The notes beneath the pieces were generated by a model. It saw nothing but the letters and a program-made list of their open reading frames with translations, did no database searches and was not told the DNA's origin. A program made the translations under genes and the position numbers. Below are positions 35,941-46,800 of a stretch of DNA of 64,000 nucleotides, one piece after another. This stretch comes from Duffyella gerundensis (lineage in GTDB: Bacteria > Pseudomonadota > Gammaproteobacteria > Enterobacterales > Enterobacteriaceae), in the NCBI RefSeq assembly GCF_001517405.1, contig NZ_LN907828.1, positions 186,001-250,000 of the forward strand, written 5' to 3'. The stretch's first letter is position 1. Every line of letters begins with the position of its first letter.

Positions 35941-37743
35941 TCAATCCTTAATCCTGTTTAGATCGCTATCATAAGTGCCCATACGTTTCCCTCTACGGTC
36001 AAACATTTTCCAACCATTGGTAACATTATGGCTGTCGACATCAGGCGTAATATATGCTTTACCATCAAAAAATACAGGTTGACCATGAGAATTGAATGGA
36101 GCCTTAGGTGCCGGAATTCTTCGGTCAAAACCTAAATGCCCAGCAGCTTCTTGAGCCTCTTTTCCTTTAAGGGCCAGATAAGCCAAATCATCTTTATTCT
36201 GCTCAGGAATCGGTGTAACCGTGGTATTCCCGCCCGTATCCGGCATACCATCCGTACTTCCGGTATTGCTGGATCCCTGCTCACCAGACTGATCCGGCGT
36301 GATCAGCGAAGTTCCTTTATTCTCATCCTGCACTGGATTGACCAACTTACCACCCGTCAGGTCATCATTAACAGGCACCGTTTCAGTTCTGTTACCAGCG
36401 CCATCCTGATGCTGCTGATTCTGTGCCACATTCGTGTCGCGCGATTTTGCAGCCTCATCATGCGCTTCAACGATTGCACGACCGTCAGTGATCGGCGGCG
36501 TATCCGCCTCCGTTCCTGACCCTTTCAGAGTCTTATCCAGCTCCGATGCAATTTTGTTATTCGCATTCTGAACTACCTTGTCACCCGGACTCATTGGTCA
36601 TCCTGGAACGGGTACCAGCACAGGCCTTGGCAAGAGAAGATTATTATTTTCCAATGCATTTTTCCCTGCCTGCGCGCCCGCTACCGCACCGCCCGTGCTG
36701 TCTCCGGCCACGCCGCCCGCAAGGCCCGCCGCCAGCGTGCCCAGCGTGCTGATGGTCTGCCGCTGCTCTTCGCTCAGGTCTTCGCGCTTAACTCCCGGAT
36801 ACATCTGCTGCGCAATGAACTCGCCCATCGCCGCCCCGGATGCACCGGCCAGCGCGGGGTTGCCCGCCGCGTATGCCGTCACCGCGCCCACCACCGCGTG
36901 TGCGATCAGGTTGGCCTCAACGTTGACCACCTCTTTGCCGTCCGGGCCGTTGGTTATGGTCTGCTGATGGATGATTTCTGCCAGGTACGGTGCCGCCACG
37001 GCGGTCAGCGCCTGGGCCAGGTTACTGCCCGCCAGGCCCTGAACCGCCGCCGTCGCCGCCTGAATACCCTGCTGAACCGGGCCGCCGGTGCCCATTTTGC
37101 TGTCCAGCATCGCCCGGTTGTACAGCGTCTGATAAACCTGACCGGTGATGTCGGCGACGGTCGGCTCCAGACCTGGATTCGCCTTGCGCCACTCCGCCTC
37201 AGCGTCCCGCTTCTGCTTCGGCGAGATCTCTTTCATCTTACCCGTGGCGGCTTTCGTCGCCGCAATCTCCCCCTGCGTCCGGGCAATATCCGCCACCTGC
37301 GAGCCGATTTCCGCCAGCTGCTGCGCCGTTTCCATTCGCCGCTGCTCTTTCTCCCTGTCGAAGATTTTATCAAGCCCCGGATTCGCACCTGCAGCGTCGC
37401 GGCTCAGGTCCGCCACGTTTTGTGTCTGGTTCGCCCCGTCGCGGATAACAAGGGTGCCTTCACTGACCGCCGCCTTCGTGGTGGACGATGCGCTGCCGCT
37501 GCTGTTCATCCCCGCCAGCAGGCTGAAACGCTGATGCCGTAGCCACCCGACCCGGCGGTCAGGCCGATACCCAAGCTGCCGCCCTTGCTGCTGTTAGTGC
37601 TGTCGGTGCGCTCGGTGTTCTGCGCTGAAAGCAGGCTGATGTCGTTTTTCGCCGTCAGCCCGAGGTCGCCGCCCGCCTGAAGCTGGCTGCCCTGCATGAG
37701 GATGTCGCCCGCGCTGCCCGGCTGTGCGCCGGTGGCGGTGATG
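35941..37743 (-). pseudogene. cdiA: orphan cdiA 3' segment with ECL-type rRNase toxin (module 4)
   Basis: Homology to the resident cdiA starts at about 37743 (QGSQLQAGGD). It has a deletion of about 0.55 kb with a frame change at about 37517, and continues from MNSSGSASSTTKAAVSE (37509) through ENN to a single TGA at 36598-36600 where module 1 has a Leu codon (P-G-stop-P-M-S-P-G-D). The same frame then stays open from ATG 36594 to 35941. The toxin tail (APFNSHGQPVF.DGKAYITPDVDSHNVTNGWKMFDRRGKR, TYDSDLNRIKD) matches CdiA-CT of E. cloacae, a colicin E3-like 16S rRNase. The 217-aa ORF could be translated on its own. Confidence 0.8.
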
Positions 37744-37832
37744 ATAAGGTTAATTGAGTTACTGCGTTTATCAGGTAACTGACTAGCTATAAAGTAAAAA
37801 TCCCGGCCGGCGGGCTGTTTTTGTTACTTATT

Positions 37833-38171
37833 TCATTGAGGCTTATTGTAATAATCTGGTAATTTGTATCCTTCAGGTATTTCAGGCCAGGTGTCCTGCT
37901 GATTTATCATTATCACGTCATCTACGATATCTTGATAAAGATTTGACATGTTTAACGATGCCATTCTCACTCGCGTTAATGCGCATCTAATAGCTATTTT
38001 ATCTTTAGCTTTTATTGTTTTTTCAAGCAATTCCGTTGCATTAAGAAAATCGGCAGCATAGTCTTCGTAGTTTTCAACAACCTCCGATTCAATATTGATT
38101 TCGGATTCTATTTTTTGATCAGCAACAAGATTGAGTAGGCTGTATTTAAGTTTATTCAAAGATGACATCAT
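37833..38171 (-). CDS. orphan CDI immunity protein (112 aa)
   Basis: Intact, AT-rich, mostly helical and acidic. Its ATG overlaps the TGA of the toxin frame at 38168 (ATGA). Not recognised; inferred cognate antidote of the module-3 toxin. Confidence 0.65.
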   Translation of the reverse strand: MMSSLNKLKYSLLNLVADQKIESEINIESEVVENYEDYAADFLNATELLEKTIKAKDKIAIRCALTRVRMASLNMSNLYQDIVDDVIMINQQDTWPEIPEGYKLPDYYNKPQ

Positions 38172-38740
38172 TTTATTTTTCGACCTTCAGCTTCAGCTTG
38201 TTGAGTTTTTCTTTCATTTACAGAACCATCCAAATTCAGAACAGCCCTGAAGTTTCCTCGTTTATCAAAAATTTCGATATGATCCTTGTGTAACCCCCCC
38301 CCCAGATAGAACTGATCTTCTTTTTTAATATAATCCCCAATATTGTCCGTAGCCTTACAGATGCTTTGTCCCTGACACTGCTGATCAGTTTTTTGAGTAT
38401 TACCCTTAACGGTATTACCAAAACCATGTTGTTTTAGGAGTTCACCCATTTTACCTGCAGAATTTTTATTTGGCCCAAAATCCTCAGCCAGATAAGCAAA
38501 ATCATCCTTATTCTGAGCGGGAATTGGCGTAACCGTGGTATTGCCTCCCGTGTCCGGCAGACCATCCGTATTACCGGTATTGTCTAATGCCTGCTCACCA
38601 GATCGATCCGGCGTAACCAGTGACATTCCTTTATTTTCATCATGAAAAGGATTAATCCGCTTTCCGCCGGTCAGATCATCATTCACCGACACAGTTTACG
38701 TTTTAATGCCTGCGCCGCTGTTATGTTACTGGGTTGCTAA
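38168..38740 (-). pseudogene. orphan cdiA-CT module 3 (toxin intact, upstream linker with stops)
   Basis: The linker frame reads AT-Q-stop-HNSGAGIKT-stop-TVSVNDDLTGG, with TAA at 38726-38728 and 38696-38698 where module 4 has Gln and Glu codons. From a GTG at 38692, a 174-aa frame remains open: shared linker (ENKGMSLVTPDRSGEQ, GNTTVTPIPAQNKDD) then a toxin of about 100 residues ending KDHIEIFDKRGNFRAVLNLDGSVNE. The HIEIFDKRG...LD pattern recalls colicin E3-type RNases, unverified. Confidence 0.7.
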
Positions 38741-38795
38741 CACTTTATCATTACACCGCTTTTATTCGCCCGTCAGGCCGCGTCCAAGTCTTCTG

Positions 38796-39122
38796 TTAAT
38801 CAGGATCTGAGGGCGAGGATATATTGGCTTTGCGTTCGTCTATTTTAGCCAAAACCCAGGAACCTAATCCTCCCGCAACCCCTGCGATAGTGCTTATAAC
38901 GCTTATATCTATAATATCTTCTCTCGTTAAACTGACTTTACCGTCAAAAATGAAGTCAATGACAGCACTAGCTATAAAGAAAAAACAACAGGAAACCAAA
39001 TAAATCACACTTAAGAACAAAAGCCTTAAGAGCTGCCATAGAGCTGGTGACATATTAGCAAGTTGCTCGTTGGTAATTGCAACGGTTTCCTTGCCCATAT
39101 CTACCGATATCTTTAACTCCAT
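38796..39122 (-). CDS. orphan membrane immunity-like protein (108 aa)
   Basis: Two hydrophobic helices (LLRLLFLSVIYLVSCCFFFIASAVIDFIF and ISVISTIAGVAGGLGSWVL) after an N-terminal domain. The ATG overlaps the end of a toxin remnant, so it looks like a CdiI. Membrane-embedded immunity proteins usually guard against membrane-targeting toxins. Only a scrap of its toxin survives. Confidence 0.6.
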   Translation of the reverse strand: MELKISVDMGKETVAITNEQLANMSPALWQLLRLLFLSVIYLVSCCFFFIASAVIDFIFDGKVSLTREDIIDISVISTIAGVAGGLGSWVLAKIDERKANISSPSDPD

Positions 39123-39225
39123 CCGTTGTTAGCTTCGCCCCGGCCATAGTCGTCAGCACGATCTCGTCTTACTTCAACATGATATCATTCACTTGAAATA
39201 GACCAAATTTGAAGCGTAGCAGAGG
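39113..39225 (-). pseudogene. terminal scrap of a lost CDI toxin (module 2)
   Basis: The minus strand reads FGLFQVNDIM, shifts frame, then EVRRDRADDYGRGEANNGWS and TAA inside the first codons of the membrane immunity gene. A toxin C-terminus overlapping the immunity start is the CDI arrangement. The rest of the toxin is gone. Confidence 0.5.
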
Positions 39226-39280
39226 CCGTTTTTTATATGAGCTTCTGAAAAGATGCCGGGGATAGGATAAGATCGATACT

Positions 39281-39499
39281 TTATGTAATATTTTTCACTG
39301 CTTGCTCAATAAGAGAATTAAATTCATAAAAGCTAAAATTCCAGGATATTTTCTCAGGGCAGTTGAAAATCTCAATTCGCAAACCAACTTCAGGTTCATT
39401 TGAAATTTCTGCAACCTGATTACTTCCACAGAAAATCTCATACACGACATTTTCTCTATCCGGAAGGCTGGCAACATTTGCTGTTAATTTACTTGTCAT
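39281..39499 (-). CDS. orphan CDI immunity protein (72 aa)
   Basis: Intact. The ATG overlaps the toxin TGA (ATGA). Small acidic alpha/beta protein (ANVASLPDRENVVYEIFCGSNQVAEIS...). From memory this type travels with toxins ending in GFLEP, as here. Confidence 0.65.
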   Translation of the reverse strand: MTSKLTANVASLPDRENVVYEIFCGSNQVAEISNEPEVGLRIEIFNCPEKISWNFSFYEFNSLIEQAVKNIT

Positions 39500-40157
39500 T
39501 TTGGTGGCTCCAGAAACCCTATTAGTTTACCTTGTGCATCATAACGCAATCCACGTCCACTTGAAGAGATTACGTCAGTAACTTGTCCATAACGACCTGT
39601 ATTACTTTTAATGACTGATTTATTAGGATCATTCAAAATTCTATCTACAATTGTCTGACCCTGTTAATTTATTGCTGATGGATTGCCTTTAGCTGACGGA
39701 AAAACACTACCCTCACGACTCCCGTGTTTCTGAAGAGCTCGTCCGGCAAGAGTTAAATCACCTTTTTTAGACGCCGGGTCTGTATGCTTCGCACCATCAG
39801 AGAGTTCATCAATAGACCATTTACTTATTTGCTCTCTCGTATTTGTTTTTTGACCTGCCTCACTATTCCGTGCTTTCTCCTCATCCTGAGGTTCCCAGCC
39901 ACCCGGAGATCCAGATCCTGCGCCCCCAGCTCTTCTTTCTGAGCATCCGTCAGATCCTTCGCCACATTCGGGTCGCGCGATTTGGCAGCCTCATCACGCG
40001 CTTCAACGATTGCACGACCATCAGTAATCGGCAGGGTATCCGCCTCCGTTCCTGACCCTTTCAGGGCCGTATCCAGTTCCGATGCAATTTTGTTATTCGC
40101 ATTCTGAACTACCTTATCACCCGGACTCATTGGTAATCCCGGAACCGGTACCTGCAC
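39496..40157 (-). pseudogene. orphan cdiA-CT module 1 (FLEP-ending toxin, frameshift plus TAA)
   Basis: From 40157 the entry linker (VPGLPMSPGDKVVQNANNK...) is open and nearly identical to module 4. A frameshift in a G-run near 39890 moves it to EPQDEEKARNSEAGQK. The toxin follows (LTLAGRALQKHGSREGS, ILNDPNKSVIKSNTGRYGQVTDV, GRGLRYDAQGKLIGFLEPPK), broken by one TAA at 39664-39666 where relatives I recall have Gln. The family is a widespread polymorphic-toxin RNase-like domain, number not asserted. Confidence 0.75.
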
Positions 40158-40341
40158 AGGCCTTAGCTGTATAATATTATTATTTTCCAGCGCATTTTCC
40201 CTGCCCGGACCTTGTCTGTCTGGCTGATGGTCGCCAGCTCATTCGTTTCGTCCGGCGTTATGATTCCGGCTTTGTCCTTACATTCCAGTACCGCTTTTCT
40301 TTCCGCTTCCTGAACGCTCAGCCAGTTATTCTCAACAAAAA
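40158..40341 (-). pseudogene. VENN entry-domain remnant fused to module 1
   Basis: VENNWLSVQEAERKAVLECKDKAG...TISQTDKVR reads from 40341 and joins, at a GKNALENN-like sequence, the NNIIQLRPVQVPVPG start of module 1. The exact junction shifts frame. It shows replacement of one CT by another at the ENN motif. Confidence 0.7.
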
Positions 40342-40513
40342 AGCTAATGCACTGATTTTAAATACCAATCAGCAAAAAGTTCGTTTTGCGTGGGGTGTGG
40401 GGATTTTGAGGTGAGAAACAGGCTATCGTTAAATAGCCTGCTGGGATGGATTCAGATATTGCCGAATAGTATTGCGGAGCAAAAAAAACCGCCTGTTGAG
40501 GGCAGAGGCAAGA

Positions 40514-40828
40514 TCAATAAAAATCTGATTCGACTAACCCTTCCGACTTTATGATATGAAGGAAGCGGTTATAGGCAACATCATCCCGCTCTAATATATC
40601 ATCCAGTAATTTTTCTTTCATCAAAGCCCAGTGCTGGATGCTCTTCGCATTATTTTCAAAATATATTGCACTGAAGCTTATTTCTGGATCAACTATAGAT
40701 ACCTGGCTTGCTCTATATGCAAGCAAACCACCATAGTTTTTGGGAAGCCCATAAAAATAGGTCTCATCACCAAACCAATAAATAGCAAAAACATTTATGA
40801 TAGTCCCATCTGATTCTTTTATTTTCAT
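40514..40828 (-). CDS. cdiI: CdiI, resident immunity protein
   Basis: 104 aa. Its ATG overlaps the cdiA stop (ATGA). It aligns with the diverged copy at 33979-34299. Not a family I can name. It is expected to bind the CdiA C-terminal toxin in the cytoplasm and protect against sister-cell delivery. Confidence 0.85.
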   Translation of the reverse strand: MKIKESDGTIINVFAIYWFGDETYFYGLPKNYGGLLAYRASQVSIVDPEISFSAIYFENNAKSIQHWALMKEKLLDDILERDDVAYNRFLHIIKSEGLVESDFY

Positions 40829-43800
40829 TTAACCTGCCCTTTAATATTCTCGATCACATCTGCCGGGTTAGAGCTAACCCTTTGGGGAGTATCAATTTTC
40901 ATATCATAGGCTTTGCCAGTAGTAAAGTTATACTGATAATGAACGGTGATTGATTCTCCCTTAGCATTTTTCTGGACTACCTGCATTTTTTGAAATCCTG
41001 CACTTGCAGGAAAACGAGGGTCATTATTCATACCAATCAGCTTTTCACCTGCTGCCGGATTTTCCTGCACCTGCTTCAAAACTATTTGTTCATTCAAATC
41101 CCTTGGTACTGCTGATTGTTTACCCGGCTTGGCCGTCGATATTTTCTCTGCCGCACTAATCAGAATTTTGTTATCAATAACCTTCGCAGCTTTTCCGACA
41201 AGTGAAAGCGCTTTTTCTGCCGGAATAGAAGTCAGCAACGCAAGCGCATAATCCTTCGCTTCTTTCGCTGTCAGTACCGCCATTACCGTATCTGAACCGG
41301 GGTTATTTTCCAGGATCGCTTTAATAATGTTGGCACTTTCCGGCAGATCGCCTTTCACCATCCGCGCCAGATCGGCCTGTACCTGTTCTGGCGGCAGGTT
41401 TTTATCCTGTGCATATTGCGCGTAAGACTGCACCGACTGGCCATAGTCTATTGCGCCTGATGGCAGTATATTGTTCCACCCATCGCCCAGCGCATTATTC
41501 TCAACCGCATTTTTCCCTGCCTGCGCGCCCGCCACCGCGCTGCCCGCGCTGTCTCCGGCCACGCCGCCCGCAAGGCCCGCTGCCAGCGTGCCCAGTGCGC
41601 TGATGGTCTGCCGCTGCTCTTCGCTCAGGTCTTCGCGCTTAACTCCCGGATACATCTGCTGCGCAATGAACTCGCCCATCGCCGCGCCGGATGCACCGGC
41701 CAGCGCGGGGTTGCCCGCCGCGTATGACGTCACCGCGCCCACCACCGCGTGCGCGATCAGGTTAGCCTCAACGTTGACCACCTCTTTGCCGTCCGGGCCG
41801 TAGGTTATGGTCTGCTGATGGATGATTTCTGCCAGGTACGGTGCCGCCGCGCCGGTCAGCGCCTGGGCCATGTTGCCCCCCGCCAGCCCCTGCACCGCCG
41901 CCGTCGCCGCCTGAATGCCCTGCTGAACCGGGCCGCCGGTGCCCATTTTGCTGTCCAGCATCGCCCGATTGTACAGCGTCTGATAAACCTGACCGGTGAT
42001 GTCGGCCTGCGTTGGCTCCCTGCCCGGATTCGCCTTGCGCCACTCGGCCTCTGCGACCTGCTTCTGCTTCGGCGAGATCTCCTTCATCTTACCCGTGGCG
42101 GCTTTCGTCGCCGCAATCTCCCCCTGCGTCCGGGCAATATCCGCCACCTGCGAGCCGATTTCCGCCAGCTGCTGCACCGTTTCCATTCGCCGCTGCTCTT
42201 TCTCCCTGTCGAAGATTTTATCCAGCCCCGGATTCGCACCTGCCGCGTCGCGGCTCAGGTCCGCCACGTTTTGCGTCTGGTTCGCCCCGTCGCGGATAAC
42301 AAGGGTACCTTCACTGACCGCCGCCTTCGTGGTGGACGATGCGCTGCCGCTGCTGTTCATCCCCGCCAGCAGCCCGTTGGCCATGTTGCCGGCGAACTGG
42401 CTGCCGATGCTACCGCCGGTGCTCATGCCCACGCTCTGGTGTTCTGCCTTGTAATCCGCGTGGTTCTCAATGTTGCTGAAGCCCAGCGTGCCGGTCTCAA
42501 GTCGGTTTTTATCCGCCGCGCCCGTGGAGCCGATCACTGCGCCGTTGAGCTGCGTGTGTTCGCCCACAGTGACGTCAAACCCGCCCCTGCCCGCGAAGAT
42601 GCCGGTCTGTTCATTCACGCTCTGCCAGTTGCTGTGGATCTTGTCGCGGCTCAGGTTGACGCTTGCTGAACCGGTCATGGAGCCGAAGGTAAAGCTGCCG
42701 CCGGCGCTGGCGCTCTGCTGTTTGCTGTCGTAGCGGTCGCTGTCCTGCTCGGAGGTCAGGGTCAGGTTGCGGCCGGTATCGACCGTTACGCTCTCGCCCC
42801 GGACCTGCGCGCCCTGCAGCGTGGTGTCGCGTCCGGCGCTCAGGCTCAGCCCATGCCCCGCCTCAAGGGTGGTTTCAGTATGGGTCAGGCCGTTGCCGTT
42901 TTCGCTGCCTTTGGCGGCGTTGACGCTGGCCGACACGCTGATGCCGGTGCCGCCCGAGCCAGCCGTCAGGCCGACGCCGACGCTGCCGCCTTTGCTGCTG
43001 TTTTTGCTGTCGGTGCGCTCGCTATTCTGTGCGGACAGCAGGCTGATATCATTTTTTGCCGCCAGTGCCATGTCACCGCCTGCCTGCAGCTGGCTGCCCT
43101 GCACGCGGATGTCGCCGCGGCTGCCCGGCTGCGCACCGGTGGCGGTGATGCTCAGATCACCGCCCGCGCTCAACGTGTTGCCCTGCGCCTGGCGGCTTTC
43201 GCTGCGCGTCTCGCTTTTGGAGGACTGACTGCCGTAAGAAAGGCTGACGCCGATGGAGCCGGTTGAGCCTTTCTCATAGCCGTCGTCACCCGGCTTCAGT
43301 CCGGCCGCGGCGTTCCTGGCGTTGGCTGCGTCGGTCTGTACGCCGTCCATCTCCGCGGCCTGAGCGGCCTGGGACGCACTCAGCGCCGCTTTGGTGCCCT
43401 GCAGCGCTTTCATGCGGCTGTCGCCGGACGCATCTGCCGTCTTCGCGGTCTGAACCGCCGTGTTAATGGCTGCGCCCACGGTGCCGGAGAGCGCCAGCGT
43501 AAAGCCGCTCTGCTTCTGCTCGGTTTTGGTGAGTGCGGTATGGCTGTTCTCTGCCGCGCTGAGGGTCACGTCGCTGCCGCTCAGCGTCAGGTCTTTCCGG
43601 GCAATCAGATCGCTGCCGTGGACGTTCAGCTGGTCGCCCGCGCTAAGGATAACGTTGCCGTCGCTGCTGCCGACGGTGCTGCCCTTGCTGCTCGCCCCGC
43701 TGGCATCGGTGCTGCTTTTTTGCATCGCCTGGCCAACGGTAAAGCCAATGTCGCCGGTGCCCATCAGGCCCGACTTTTTCTCTTCACGCTGATGGCTTTC

Positions 43801-46800
43801 CTGCTCGCTTTCCTCCGCGGTGGTGATGGCAAGGTTACGGCCGGCGGTCAGCGCAACATCCTGCGTGCCCGCAACGTTGCTGCCGGTCACCGCGATATCA
43901 CGGCCCGCCTGCATCTGGACGCTGTCACCGCTCAGAGTGGTGCTGATTGCCTGCCGTTGATGCAGCTCATCGTGCGTTTCGAGGCTGCTGGCCGACATCA
44001 TTCCTTTGCTGCTCTGCTTGCTGTGTTCAACCAGATCGCTGCTGCTGTTGCCCGCGTTCAGGCTGATATCCCGTCCGGCACGAGCGGTCAGTGCACCACC
44101 CGCCGTGACGTCGGCCGCATGGGCAATGATGTCCTGCCCGGCGCTGAGCTGCAGCGCACCGCCGGTCGTGATGCGCGAGCCGACATCGGTCTGCTGTGAC
44201 AGCTGGCGATAGTTGTCGCTTCCCCAGCTCTCATTTTCGCTGTGCCGGGTGATAACCGTGCCAAGTGTCAGATCCCTGCCCGCTTCAATGCGGGTGGTGC
44301 TGTTCTCTCCGGCGTTGCTGAGATCGCTGGCGGCTAAGGTGATGTTGTTAAGCGCGCTGAGCGTCAGCACACCGTCTGGTGTCTGCACGTAAATACCTGC
44401 AGGGCGATCGACCCAGCGGTCGGTGCCGTCGCCGCGCAGCGTGGACTGGCTGGTAATGTCGCGTCCGGCGAGCAGAGAGACCTGGCGATCGCCGCTGATC
44501 GTGCCGCCGAGGTTGGTAATATCCTGGCGGGCAGTCAGGCTGACCGCATTGCCACTGATGTAGCCGCTGTTGGTCAGCGACTGCGCCGTCAGTTGCGTGA
44601 CGTCACGTCCACGAATCGTGCCGCTGTTGGTGATATCTCTTTGCGCATTGAGCGCCACGCTACCGCCACCGAGCAACGCGCCGTCGCCGGTTAAATCACC
44701 TTCCTTTAATTTTGCATAAACCTGAGGCACCAGTACCGTCTGCTGCGTGCCGTCTGGCAGCGTAATCGTTTGATTCACTAACCAGACAATGTCGCTAGTC
44801 AGCAGCGCCATCTGCGCGGGCGTCAGGGCCACCCCCAACTCAAGCTGATACGCTTTGCCAAAGGCTACCCCATTATTCATCAGCCCGCGATACTGATCCT
44901 CGTCGCTGCTATAGCCGCTGAGATAACGACCGCCGGTCAGCTGGATCAGCTGATCGCGCACCAAGCGCTGCTCATAAAAACCATCGCCCAGACGCTTCAG
45001 GGTGTGGCTGTCATTCGAGGTCAGCGCATTCTGCATATAGTCGCTGCCAAGCCACTGCTTCTGGTTCACAAAGCGCGGATCGGTTTCTATCAGATAGCGG
45101 CTGTCACTGGCCGGTTGCAGCTGAAACAGGCTGTTGTCCGGCAGGCGGATATCCGGCGACACGGCGCGGATCACCGGCGTAATGGTCTGCCCGGCAACCA
45201 CCGTGGCAGGTAACGTCAGCGCGAACTGTTGTCCGGCTGGCAACAGTAGCGGACGGTCTTTTATGCTACCTAACTTATCGAGCGTTAACGCGCTGTCGAA
45301 GCGCTGACCCGCGGGCAACAGCGGCGTGCCGTCGACCGCGTTCAGTACCACGGCAGTAGCGGCGGCCTGTCCCGCCACCGCGTTGGCCCGATCTGCCTGC
45401 GCGGTCACACCCTGCTGCTGCCGGTTGCCGGGCTGATAGCCGTTCCCCTGCGGCGCGGCGTTAGCCTGCCAGCTCAGGGCTTGCAGGTCGATGGTTTCCG
45501 TGACGGCAGCCGGACGATAGTTGCTGCTGCTCTTGCCCTGCGACGTTTTGGTGCCACCGAGTTTCTTTTTCTTCTTCTTCGAGTACCAGCGCACTGATTT
45601 GCCGTTATCGGTGGTAACGCGGGTGCCTTTGGTCGCCTCGTTATTCAGCTCGCCTATCTGGCCTCGCAACACCGCACCGGCGACAATCTGGCTGTCCCGG
45701 TTGTTGAGGCGATCGGCGTTGAATGTCATATTGCCGCCCGACAGAATCTTGCCCGGATCGGTGGATTTGATTTGCGTCTCTTTCACAACGCGCTGATAGG
45801 TATATTCGTAAAACTCGCTGCCGCTGGTGCCGTCCGGCATTTTGGCGCTGTGTACGCCATATTTGTTTTTATGGCTGGTATCGACCTCTTTCCAGTCGAA
45901 GCGGTCGGTATGCCCTTTCAGCAGCGCTTCATGATGCTGTGCGTTTTCCGTGGTGACTGTTGCGGTTGTGAGATGGCGGTTGGTGTTGTTCACTTCTGAA
46001 AAAGCGATGACGGCATCGCGATCCGCCTCAATGGTTGCGCCATCGTTATTCAACTGGCGTCCCTGACCGGTCGCCTGATAGCGGGCATCCAGCTGGCGGC
46101 CAAACTGTAAATCCCCCGCGCTGTAGATCAGCGCGTGATCGCGGTTATTGATCGTATCGGCCGCCACGTCCAGCCGTTCGCGGGCGGCAATCACCGCCGC
46201 TTTGCCATTTTCAGTGAGGTTATTCAGCACCGTGGCGGCAATAGCGATGTGATCGCCGAAAATGCGCCCGGTACCGACATTGTCCAGCACGCCCGCCACC
46301 AGATGCGTCAGCCCGCCATCAATCAGCCCGCGATTATTCAGGGTGTCAGCTACGCTGACATGGGTTTCTCCGGCGCTGATTTCGCCACCAGCCTGATTAT
46401 TGACGTTGTGAGCAGTGAGGAAGAGCGCCTGCTGAGCGGCGATCTGGCCGTCATTGGTTACATCGCCGCCCGCCGTCAGCCGCAGATTGCCGTTGGCTTT
46501 GACCTCGGCCTGATTATAGAACCCGCCCGCCAGTGTGATGCCCAGGTTGCCCTGTGACAGTATCTGACCGTCGCCGCTCAACGTGGCGGCAGCGATCTCA
46601 GCGTCCTTATCCGCGATCAGCGTGCCCTGCTGGTTATTGATCGCCAGCGACCGGCCCTGCGCGCCATCATTAATCGTCAGGGTATCGGCCGAGGAGATCA
46701 GCCCGTTGACGTTGTCCAGCGCCTGTCGAACGGTCAGCGCCAGCCTGGCGTTAGCCCGCAGCGCGCCCTGAGCGTTATCCAGCGAGTCGGTTTCCACGGT

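Noticed and set aside
41749..42669. 306-codon plus-strand frame antisense to cdiA
   Set aside because: It recurs antisense in the orphan copy at 36898-37542, so it is a mirror of the conserved cdiA coding sequence.
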